From Mogibacterium sp. (lineage in GTDB: Bacteria; Bacillota; Clostridia; Peptostreptococcales; Anaerovoracaceae), in the NCBI GenBank assembly GCA_017434025.1, contig JAFRGC010000010.1, positions 29,673-93,672 on the forward strand: 64,000 nucleotides of DNA. Reading direction: 5' to 3'. This document shows positions 17,333 to 24,947 of this stretch, in pieces (within the stretch, counting starts at the first letter, position 1; each line of letters opens with the position of its first letter). The notes beneath the pieces are model-generated. The model was not told the DNA's origin. It made no database searches and worked only from the letters and a program-made list of their open reading frames with translations. A program made the position numbers and the translations under genes.

Positions 17333-18409
17333 ATGGATTATTATTTCAGTTTACTTGAAACACAATCGAATATTCTGGAGAAGTGCCCGGAGTGGTCTGA
17401 ACTGATGAATGTCATCGAATTCAGGAATACTCCAGAGGCGGATCCGACCGGATACGGCGACAAGATCGTTTATTACAACGGCCGCAGGATGAGACAGTTC
17501 CCGCAGGACGTTCAGGCGTATCTGATCGCGCAGCAGCTGATACACATACAGCTAGCGCACAGGCAGCGAAGAGGGAAGCGGGACCGCAGGATCTGGGATC
17601 TTGCCTGCGCGGCTGTCGTCAATGAGCTCCTGATCGCCGATGGATTCGAAGCTCCGGTAAATGTTTTCCGGTACAAGGATGCCGCAGATAAGAGTGCGGA
17701 GGAAATGTACGATATACTATATGAGAAGGCCGAGAAGGACGAACTGGAACCTGAGGAAGAACCGTCTGAAGAACCGGAAGAGGTGAAGGATGTGTATCCT
17801 CAGCAGGATAACAAGGACAAACAGGCCGGGGATCTGCAGGGTGCGCAGGAGCGTGAGATCGAAGATCCTGGTCTGGCACATGCTGTAGCAGGTCTTTCGG
17901 ATCTCCTGGAGCCGAGCATGCAGCTGGATTACGACTGGTTCCCGGCGGACAGGATCCGGGACGGTATACTCATCGAGCAGTTCAAACCATATCCTGTACC
18001 GCATGCGGAGATCCTGCTGGATACGAGCGCGTCGATCGATGCGGACCTCCTGCGGGCTTTCGTCAGAGGTGTCAAAGGCCTGCTGAGAGAAGATGCGGTC
18101 GTCAAGGTCGGATGCTTCGATACCGAGTTCTACGGATTCCAGGAGATCCATTCTGAGAAAGACATTGCGTCACTTGAGATCAAGGGAGCCGGTGGAACGA
18201 ATTTCGAGACTGCCGTAAGGGCATTCACCGGAGACGCTGAGACCAAAATCATTTTCACCGACGGATATGCGGACATGCCTGAGACCAGGTGTGACGCGAT
18301 CTGGCTCGTGTACAGTGACTCGCCAGTGAATCCACCGGGCGGAAGAGTGATATACGTTAAGAAACCTGAGGAGATTAATAAGTATGAAGTCGATTTTCTT
18401 ATCACATAA
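17333..18409 (+). CDS. VWA-like protein with putative metallopeptidase-fold N-terminus (DUF2201 type)
   Basis: 358 residues. The N-terminal part contains QQLIHIQLAHRQRRGKRDRR and WDLACAAVVNELL, the degenerate zincin-like core of DUF2201 proteins. A low-complexity acidic linker (EPEEEPSEEPEEVKD) separates it from a von Willebrand factor A-like domain beginning near residue 225 with the MIDAS motif DTSASID and ending with FTDGYADMPET. Such proteins act with MoxR-type AAA+ ATPases to remodel partner proteins. It overlaps the ATPase gene by 26 bases, which supports tight coupling. Cytoplasmic; the client is unknown. Confidence 0.8.
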   Translation: MDYYFSLLETQSNILEKCPEWSELMNVIEFRNTPEADPTGYGDKIVYYNGRRMRQFPQDVQAYLIAQQLIHIQLAHRQRRGKRDRRIWDLACAAVVNELLIADGFEAPVNVFRYKDAADKSAEEMYDILYEKAEKDELEPEEEPSEEPEEVKDVYPQQDNKDKQAGDLQGAQEREIEDPGLAHAVAGLSDLLEPSMQLDYDWFPADRIRDGILIEQFKPYPVPHAEILLDTSASIDADLLRAFVRGVKGLLREDAVVKVGCFDTEFYGFQEIHSEKDIASLEIKGAGGTNFETAVRAFTGDAETKIIFTDGYADMPETRCDAIWLVYSDSPVNPPGGRVIYVKKPEEINKYEVDFLIT

Positions 18410-20021
18410 GCAACTGTTCGATAACCCGCTGCAGCTCTTCCGCACCGTCGGCACGACGGTACAGGCGAGCGATCTCGTGCTGGCTACGATACCTGATGAC
18501 GGATTCGCGCTCAGCGACGGCAGCGTGAACTATTATCTTTCCGGCGAAGACTGCGCTGATAGATTTGGCCGCGATCACAGATACAGTATCTGTGCGGTCA
18601 GACCGGCGATCCTCCTGGAACCGGGCGATGAGAAGCTCCTCAGCCACGCGCGCGAGGTAGGTGACGTTGTAACAGTGGAACTGGGAACATACCCTTATGC
18701 GATACTTGAGAAATCGATGCGGGATATGGCAGACAAGCAATATCGGGAGGGTACTCTGAAGAAGACCGGAACGGGTTACACGATCGCCGGAGAGAGACGA
18801 GAAGTCTACAGGCTCGGCGCCAAACAGATCGTCAGGATCCCTGTCAGTGAGGAGACGGTCGCGGGTTACGTGCAGCTGTCTGACGGCAGTGTCGTCAATG
18901 CTGCCGAAGAGATCTTCCTCGAGGTGAGGCCGATCCGCTGGTACTACGACGAGATCAACAAGTTGCTGATCTGCGGCAGAGCTCTGTTTGCGGGACTGAC
19001 CCGTGAAGGGGCGAATGAATATCTCAGGGAGAAGTTCATCGCCGAGCTTCTTGCGGAAGACGACGAAGAGATCGCTGCCGGAACATTCGGGACCTCGTAT
19101 CATATCGAGGAACATGATGAGATGGATATGATCCGCGCGTTCATCAAGGCAGACATCCCGGTGTTTATCCACGGCCTCACCGGTGATGGAAAGAGTGACC
19201 GTGTCAAGGAGATCGACCCGCAGGTGCTCGATATAGAGCTCGTCAATGAGACACCTGAGTCGATCAATGGACGAGCTGTCTATAACGAAACGACGGATCA
19301 GATCATAGATATCAAACCGGTCTGGCTGGTCAAACTCGAGCGCCTGTGCGAAGACGGTGAGCTGCACATCCTGTTCTTCGATGAGCTGACGAATGCTACC
19401 AAGCAGACGCAGGCAGTGATCTTCAAGATCGTGCTGGAGCGCTTTGTCAACAACCGCTGGCCGCTGCCGCCGAACGCGCGCATCGTCGCGGCGGGCAACG
19501 ACCGCGCGGAATCCAGCGTCGCGCACGATCTGGCGGAGCCGCTGTTCGGAAGATTTGCTCACATATATATAAGAACAACTGTCGAGAACTGGATGCCGTG
19601 GGCTGTCAGGAAGAGGATCAATCCGTACGTCATGGAGTTCCTGGCGAACAATGACCTCTATCTCAGAACAGCTTTCACGGGTACGGAGGGATATGCCGAC
19701 CCGCGCAGATGGGAGATGGCATCGAGAATACTTGACAGTTCGAATAATGATTTTGCGCTGATAGAGCCGATCGTAGGACGGGAGACTGCCGAGGCGTTCA
19801 TAAGATTCTTCCGCGCGCAGGAAGAGATGACCGACCTCGTCAAGTATACCGATGAAGAGCTTGCACGGCTGTCGGTTTCCAGAAAATACCAGATCGCGCA
19901 GCAGTGCCTGTACGCCGCTGCGGCCAAGCCGAAGGAGGCCGAAGAACTCGTACAGAAGCTCGGACCGGAGTTCGCGGCGTGGTTCAGATATGTTCTGGAA
20001 AGAAAGAGGGAAAGACTGTAA
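18384..20021 (+). CDS. MoxR-type AAA+ ATPase
   Basis: 545 residues, longer than the usual MoxR (about 330) because of a ~220-residue N-terminal extension. Walker A-like GLTGDGKSD occurs at about residue 265, Walker B-like LHILFFDELTNA at about 325, followed by the sensor and lid region RIVAAGNDRAES and RRWEMASRIL. It starts inside the VWA-like gene. MoxR-VWA pairs act as chaperone or maturation machines, and related pairs are seen in bacterial conflict systems. The N-terminal extension (beta-rich) is not recognised and may bind a substrate. Confidence 0.85.
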   Translation: MKSIFLSHKQLFDNPLQLFRTVGTTVQASDLVLATIPDDGFALSDGSVNYYLSGEDCADRFGRDHRYSICAVRPAILLEPGDEKLLSHAREVGDVVTVELGTYPYAILEKSMRDMADKQYREGTLKKTGTGYTIAGERREVYRLGAKQIVRIPVSEETVAGYVQLSDGSVVNAAEEIFLEVRPIRWYYDEINKLLICGRALFAGLTREGANEYLREKFIAELLAEDDEEIAAGTFGTSYHIEEHDEMDMIRAFIKADIPVFIHGLTGDGKSDRVKEIDPQVLDIELVNETPESINGRAVYNETTDQIIDIKPVWLVKLERLCEDGELHILFFDELTNATKQTQAVIFKIVLERFVNNRWPLPPNARIVAAGNDRAESSVAHDLAEPLFGRFAHIYIRTTVENWMPWAVRKRINPYVMEFLANNDLYLRTAFTGTEGYADPRRWEMASRILDSSNNDFALIEPIVGRETAEAFIRFFRAQEEMTDLVKYTDEELARLSVSRKYQIAQQCLYAAAAKPKEAEELVQKLGPEFAAWFRYVLERKRERL

Positions 20022-20042
20022 GTAAGAAGAATGACGCGATAG

Positions 20043-21677
20043 ATGAGAAGACATCAACGAGCATTAGTAGTAATCATATGCGTATTGCTGTGCCTGGCGG
20101 CATTCTTTGCATGGAAAGCATCTGTACGTGATAAGTCTGCAGAAGTCTCCGCCCACATGCTGGATTTCAACCGGGATCTGGAGCGGGCTGCGGTCGATGA
20201 CGATCACCGCACGACGTATGAAGTGTTCGTCTATTCTTTCTGCGATTCGAACGGAGACGGCACCGGCGATCTGAACGGTATACGGACCAAACTGGACTAC
20301 ATTGAGGACCTCGGTTTCGACGCGCTGTGGCTGACACCGGTGCATCCATCCGCGACTTATCATAAGTATGACGTGGATGACTATTACGCGATCGATCCGG
20401 AATTCGGCACGATGGAGGACTATGAGGCGCTCGTGAAAGAGTGCCATGCGAGAGGCATCCGCGTGTACATGGACCTGGTGTTCAATCACACTTCAGAGGA
20501 TCACAGCTGGTTCAAAGCTGCATCTGACTATCTGCACGAACTCCCGTCAGGATGGGATCCGGATCCGTCATACTGCAAGTATTATGACTATTACAATTTC
20601 TCCAGAGAACCCGCGGATGGTTATTCCTACCTGGACGGCACCGAATGGTACTATGAGTCGAGATTCTGGTCGGAAATGCCTGATCTGAACCTGAACAGCG
20701 ATGCCGTGCGTGGCGAGATCCGCGACATTATGGCATATTGGCTGGCTGCAGGCGTCGACGGATTCCGGCTGGACGCGGTAACGTCATACTTTGAGGGCGA
20801 TACTGGAGCGAACACCGAGTTCCTGCGGTTCCTCACAGAGACTGCGCACAGCATCGATCCGGACTGCTATCTCGTCGGGGAGGCATGGACCGACCGTGAT
20901 ACGATCGCTGCTCTCTACACAAGCGGGATCGATTCGCTCTTCGACTTCCCGTTTGCGGGACAAGGGGGATGCATCGAGCAGATCATGAATGGTGCCCGCC
21001 CGGCTGCAGACTATGTCGAGGAAATGCTGCAGGCTGAAAGCGCGTACAGATACGCGAACCCTGACTATACAGACGCTCCGTTCTACACGAATCACGATAT
21101 GGAGAGGAGCGCCGGCTATTACCCGGATGATAATGGTGCCAAGGCCAAAATGGCATACGCAATGAACCTCTTCATGACCGGCAATGCGTTTGTCTATTAT
21201 GGAGAAGAGATCGGCATGAGCGGTGCCGGCAAAGACGAAAACAAGCGGGCTCCGATGTACTGGAGCGCTGATCCGCAGGATCCGGACATGTGCGTTGGGC
21301 CGCCTTATATGGACGAAGTGTACATGAAATACCCGCCGGCAGCGGATCAGATGAATGACGAAATGTCGCTGCACCGGTGGTTTGCTGAAGTCATACGTGT
21401 CCGGAACGCTTTCCCTGCGATCGCGCGCGGCGTGACGGAGCAGGCGGATTCGATCAGTGACGATCAGGTCGCAGCGTTTTACCGGAGAAGTGATGAGCAC
21501 GACGACCTGCTGATCGTGATGAATCTTCGCGGACAGACGGCAGAGAAGCATCTCCCGTCCGCAGGAAGAGGATCCAGGCTGGCTGCCGTTTTGAATACTA
21601 ATGATGAGAATATTATCTGCACAGGCAGTACAGTAACACTGCCTGCGTACAGCATAGCAGTTTTCACGATGGAATAG
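20043..21677 (+). CDS. Membrane-anchored or secreted GH13 alpha-amylase family enzyme
   Basis: 544 residues. Residues about 6-26 are one hydrophobic segment, a signal anchor. The GH13 motifs are in order: VFNHTSEDHSWF region (I), GFRLDAVTSY with nucleophile Asp (II), VGEAW with acid/base Glu (III), TNHDMERS with the third Asp (IV). The NGDGTGDLNGI segment and a C-terminal beta domain fit oligosaccharide-cleaving enzymes. It probably acts outside the membrane on alpha-glucans. It follows the MoxR gene by 21 bases, but a functional link is not obvious. Confidence 0.88.
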   Translation: MRRHQRALVVIICVLLCLAAFFAWKASVRDKSAEVSAHMLDFNRDLERAAVDDDHRTTYEVFVYSFCDSNGDGTGDLNGIRTKLDYIEDLGFDALWLTPVHPSATYHKYDVDDYYAIDPEFGTMEDYEALVKECHARGIRVYMDLVFNHTSEDHSWFKAASDYLHELPSGWDPDPSYCKYYDYYNFSREPADGYSYLDGTEWYYESRFWSEMPDLNLNSDAVRGEIRDIMAYWLAAGVDGFRLDAVTSYFEGDTGANTEFLRFLTETAHSIDPDCYLVGEAWTDRDTIAALYTSGIDSLFDFPFAGQGGCIEQIMNGARPAADYVEEMLQAESAYRYANPDYTDAPFYTNHDMERSAGYYPDDNGAKAKMAYAMNLFMTGNAFVYYGEEIGMSGAGKDENKRAPMYWSADPQDPDMCVGPPYMDEVYMKYPPAADQMNDEMSLHRWFAEVIRVRNAFPAIARGVTEQADSISDDQVAAFYRRSDEHDDLLIVMNLRGQTAEKHLPSAGRGSRLAAVLNTNDENIICTGSTVTLPAYSIAVFTME

Positions 21678-21698
21678 GACCGGACAGGGGGGATATCA

Positions 21699-22871
21699 AT
21701 GGACCTGGTGATTCATGATCTGAGACCGGAACAGTGGGAGAAGATAAGCAGCCGTTACGCTGACTGCAATGTCGTTACGGATAACGGCAGCATGAGGCCG
21801 TGCATAGGCTGTTTTGGATGCTGGAACCGGGATCCGGGCCGGTGTGTCGTCAAGGATGGATACGACAACATGGGGTACCTGATCCACCATGCGGGAGAGG
21901 TGACGGTGATCAGCCGGTACACTTACGGAGGATTCTCCGGATCTGTCAAAAACGTGTTCGACCGGTGCCTGCCGTATGTGCTCCCGCAGTTCGAGATCGT
22001 CGGCGGCGAGACACACCACAAGAAACGCTACGATGAAGACAAACCGTTCACCTTCATATTCTATGGCCATGCTCTGACCGAAGAAGAGAAGGGGAGCGCC
22101 CGCCGTTATGCCCGTGCAGTGTGCACGAACATCAGGGGCTGGGTGAAAGATGTCAGATTCGAAGAATGTCCGGAGGAGTCAGCGCTCACTGAACAGCATG
22201 CGCAGGATGCCGCCGGGCGGATAGAAGATCCGGATCTGGCCGGAAAGGTTGTTCTCTTGAATGGAAGTATGCGTTCTGAGAACGGCAATTCCGCCAAACT
22301 TGCACGCATGCTGAAGTCGCAGCTGCGCGCAGACTCGGTGATCGTCGATCTCAGGAAATACCTGAATGATATGACCGGACTGATCCGTGCGCTCGAAGAC
22401 GCGGCTGCGATCGTCCTGTGTGTCCCGCTGTATGTTGACGGACTGCCGTCACAGGTGATCAGACTTATGGAAAGATGTGAGCGCGAGTATAAGGGCGGCC
22501 CGAAGAGGATCTATCTTCTCACCAACATGGGTCTCTATGAGAGCGGTCAGCTCGTCAATCTTTTCTCCGCAGTCAGGCAGTGGTGCGGCAAAATGGGATT
22601 TATGTACTGCGGAGGCCTCGGTGTCAGCGCAGGAGAACTGCTCGGAGCGCTTATGGAAGTGCTGCCGTTCAGATCCGGCCCGACCCGGGATACAGCCATA
22701 GGAATGGAACGCCTTGCGGAGGCAGTCAACGGTAAAACAGGCCTTGGAGATGTATTCGCTGAACCATACAGGTTCCCGCGGTCACTGTACGTATTCATAG
22801 CAAATACCAACTGGAACAGGACCGCGAAGAAGAACGGGATCAGTCCGAAGGACCTGTACCGGAGACTGTGA
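21699..22871 (+). CDS. Two-domain flavodoxin-like NAD(P)H-FMN oxidoreductase
   Basis: 390 residues. The N-terminal half contains a Cys-rich FMN-reductase signature, CIGCFGCW, and the 'YGGFSGSVKNVFDR' region of flavodoxin-like reductases. The second half begins about residue 185 with VVLLNGSMRSENGNS, a second flavodoxin-like loop, and ends with a Trp/Lys-rich tail. So it looks like two fused or duplicated NADPH-dependent FMN-reductase domains. It lies 21 bases after the amylase gene. Substrate and electron partner are unknown. Confidence 0.75.
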   Translation: MDLVIHDLRPEQWEKISSRYADCNVVTDNGSMRPCIGCFGCWNRDPGRCVVKDGYDNMGYLIHHAGEVTVISRYTYGGFSGSVKNVFDRCLPYVLPQFEIVGGETHHKKRYDEDKPFTFIFYGHALTEEEKGSARRYARAVCTNIRGWVKDVRFEECPEESALTEQHAQDAAGRIEDPDLAGKVVLLNGSMRSENGNSAKLARMLKSQLRADSVIVDLRKYLNDMTGLIRALEDAAAIVLCVPLYVDGLPSQVIRLMERCEREYKGGPKRIYLLTNMGLYESGQLVNLFSAVRQWCGKMGFMYCGGLGVSAGELLGALMEVLPFRSGPTRDTAIGMERLAEAVNGKTGLGDVFAEPYRFPRSLYVFIANTNWNRTAKKNGISPKDLYRRL

Positions 22872-22934
22872 AGTGTAGGTTCGTTAATTGGATAATTAAA
22901 CCACAGGGTTATAGATAGTGGGTTGCTAATGTGA

Positions 22935-22940
22935 TATTCT
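22935..22940 (+). promoter_or_regulatory. Extended -10 promoter of the Ro60-linked Y RNA
   Basis: TGATATTCT gives a TGn extended -10 box with hexamer TATTCT at 22935-22940. The predicted start, about five bases on, falls on the first paired base of the RNA (22945). No good -35 is seen. Confidence 0.45.
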
Positions 22941-22944
22941 ACAT

Positions 22945-23071
22945 GTGTCCGAAGCGGAGAGACAGTTACTTCGGTATTAAGTTTGTCTCATAAACAAATG
23001 ATGTTGGTTCAAATCCAATCCTGCATGACTGCATGCAGATCAAAAAAGACTGTTTCGTTATTCTCGGGCAC
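22945..23071 (+). ncRNA. Bacterial Y RNA (YrlA-like) upstream of Ro60 gene
   Basis: Terminal stem: 22945-22952 (GTGTCCGA) pairs with 23064-23071 (TCGGGCAC), 8 bp; after an asymmetric loop (AGCGGA / GTTATTC) a second helix of 7 bp joins 22959-22965 and 23050-23056. This is the split stem expected for Ro60 binding, and UCCGAAG resembles the core of animal Y RNAs. Inside are a 5-bp hairpin with a 7-base anticodon-like loop CTCATAA (22982-22998), a canonical T-arm (GTTGG, loop TTCAAAT, CCAAT, 23003-23019) and a 7-bp stem CTGCATG/CATGCAG (23021-23038) closed by ACTG. Bacterial Y RNAs of this type tether Ro60 to effectors by tRNA mimicry. A D-arm is absent, unlike the second copy at 62254-62403. 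It lies 131 bases before the Ro60 gene; nothing else is seen in the interval 22872-23202. Confidence 0.85.
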
Positions 23072-23202
23072 AGGATAAATAGAGAGAATTATTTCCGTTT
23101 CTGACATCAGGAGCGGTTCAGAGCAAAGCTGAGTTTACCGTACAGCTGCGATCTGGCCGCCTGTGTTAGGGCGGATTTTGTTTTTACAGGAGGTATAACA
23201 CA

Positions 23203-24849
23203 ATGAGCAAGATCACTAAATTCGTAAAGAATACGAGAACGGTCGAAAGAACCGGTGCAGAAGTGAACTACATGGGAGGCATCTCTTATAAGATCAACCC
23301 GATCGATACTCTCAAGATGGTCACTGCATCCAGCATTTTCGGTGAGCCTCAGTACTACCGTGACGGAGCTTTCGCTCCGGCAACCATTCCGGATGGTACA
23401 TTCAGACTTCATTCTCTGTTCAAAGAGTACGCTGTGATCGGAGATCACTTCGAAGGAAAGAAGACTTCTCAGGTCATGGAGCAGGTCATCGACGATGCGC
23501 TTGACTACGACTACGAAGCAACTCTTGAGTGGGCAGTCACACTCCGTAAAGAGTACTTCATGAGACTCAACCCACAGGTCATCATGGTCAGAGCCGCAAT
23601 GCATCCGGGCAGAGCAGAATTCACTGAGAAATACCCTGGACGCTTTGCCGAGATCAACGGTCAGGTCATGCAGCGTGCCGATGAGCCGGCTGCACAGCTG
23701 ATGTACTACCTGTACTGGAAGGGTTCCAAGCAGGGTATCCCAAGCATCCTCAAGAGAAGCTGGGCTTCCAGACTTGAGGGCCTCAATGCATATCAGGTCC
23801 ACAAGTACAAGAATACCGGCATCGGAATGATCGACGTCGTCCGTATCGCTCACGCTCACAGCGAGGTACTCGATGAGCTGATGAAGACCGGAGATGTCAA
23901 GGTCGATGAAGAGGATAACACATGGGAGGCAATGCGTTCTGCAGGTGCTGACTGGAAGAAGATCTACGGAGCCGGTGTCCTCAGACACATGGCGCTCCTG
24001 AGAAACCTGCGCGGTATCTTCACTGAGATCGAAGACAGCGGATTCTGCAGAAAAGTCCTGGACAACCTCAAGAAGGGTGTCCGCAGCGGCAAGCAGTTCC
24101 CATTCCGTTACTACTCTGCGATGTCTGCAGTCAACGGTTCCGGATGCAGCCACCAGCCGCAGATCCTTGACGCGCTCGAGGACTGCATGGATATCGCATG
24201 CGAGAACATGCCGCAGCTCAAGGGCAAAACTATGTGCCTGTCTGACAACAGCGGCAGCGCATGGGGAGCTTTTACCAGTGAGTACGGTTCTGTGACTGTT
24301 GCGAAGATCGACAACCTGTCCAGCGTCATCACTGCGCGCAACTCTGACGAAGGTTATGTCGGAAAGTTTGGTGACAAACTGATCGTCTACCCTGTCGGTA
24401 AGAGAAACGGCGTTCTCAGTGTAGCGAAAGGTATTTCCGATACAGGTTCCAGAGATGTCGGAGGAGCGACAGAGAACGGTATCTGGATCTTCTTCAGAGA
24501 CGCGATCGACAAGAAGGAGCACTGGGACAATATCTTCATCTACTCTGACATGCAGGCCGGACACGGAGGACTCTACGGAACCGGAGAAGGTATCGCAGAA
24601 TACAGAGCGCACGGATACGCCTGCGGTACAAGCAACAACTACGTCGATGTTGCGAAACTTATCGCGGAATACCGTAACAAGGTCAACCCTAAGGTCAACG
24701 TTTTCTGCATCCAGACAGCGGGTTACTCTAACGTTTCTGTCCCTGAGTACGGATACAGAACAAATATCATGTACGGATGGACCGGCAAAGAGGCTGTCTT
24801 CGCAGATGCGATGATCAAGTTCTGGGACGAGAAAGACGCTCAGAAATAG
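23203..24849 (+). CDS. rsr: Ro60/TROVE-domain RNA-binding protein
   Basis: 548 residues, the full length of bacterial Ro60 (Rsr). The N-terminal two thirds is the HEAT-like TROVE ring (for example SSIFGEPQYYRDG, EWAVTLRKEYFMRLNPQV, SILKRSWASRLEGLNAYQVHKYKN). From about residue 340 there is a von Willebrand A domain with an intact MIDAS, SDNSGSAWG, and IYSDMQAGHGGLYG. Ro60 binds Y RNA on its outer surface and misfolded or single-stranded RNA through the ring, aiding RNA quality control. A matching Y RNA lies immediately upstream. Start ATG 23203 follows AGGAGG. A large stem (24871-24924) follows the gene. Confidence 0.95.
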   Translation: MSKITKFVKNTRTVERTGAEVNYMGGISYKINPIDTLKMVTASSIFGEPQYYRDGAFAPATIPDGTFRLHSLFKEYAVIGDHFEGKKTSQVMEQVIDDALDYDYEATLEWAVTLRKEYFMRLNPQVIMVRAAMHPGRAEFTEKYPGRFAEINGQVMQRADEPAAQLMYYLYWKGSKQGIPSILKRSWASRLEGLNAYQVHKYKNTGIGMIDVVRIAHAHSEVLDELMKTGDVKVDEEDNTWEAMRSAGADWKKIYGAGVLRHMALLRNLRGIFTEIEDSGFCRKVLDNLKKGVRSGKQFPFRYYSAMSAVNGSGCSHQPQILDALEDCMDIACENMPQLKGKTMCLSDNSGSAWGAFTSEYGSVTVAKIDNLSSVITARNSDEGYVGKFGDKLIVYPVGKRNGVLSVAKGISDTGSRDVGGATENGIWIFFRDAIDKKEHWDNIFIYSDMQAGHGGLYGTGEGIAEYRAHGYACGTSNNYVDVAKLIAEYRNKVNPKVNVFCIQTAGYSNVSVPEYGYRTNIMYGWTGKEAVFADAMIKFWDEKDAQK

Positions 24850-24870
24850 TTAATGGTATGTCATGTTAAG

Positions 24871-24924
24871 ATCAGGACTGGCTCCGGCATTATGAAACAC
24901 ATGATCCGGAGCTCGTCCTGAGAT
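24871..24924 (+). other. Large hairpin downstream of the Ro60 gene
   Basis: 24871-24887 pairs with 24906-24924 (ATCAGGAC, then GCTCCGG/CCGGAGC) over about 16 bp with small bulges, loop about 18. No U-tract. It may be a transcript 3' stem or an unrecognised RNA element; the next gene starts at 24948. Confidence 0.4.
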
Positions 24925-24947
24925 CTGCTGCCGGAAGGGACTGTGCG

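Noticed and set aside
18402-20057. Long minus-strand reading frame opposite the MoxR gene
   Set aside because: It is an antisense shadow without a domain or ribosome binding site; the plus-strand gene has clear AAA+ motifs.
22982-23027. tRNA-Met-like anticodon loop CTCATAA and T-arm
   Set aside because: No D-arm, no regular acceptor stem and no CCA; the fold fits the Y RNA upstream of the Ro60 gene better.
23107-24612. Long minus-strand reading frame opposite the Ro60 gene
   Set aside because: The plus-strand protein is an obvious Ro60 homologue; the opposite frame has no recognisable features.
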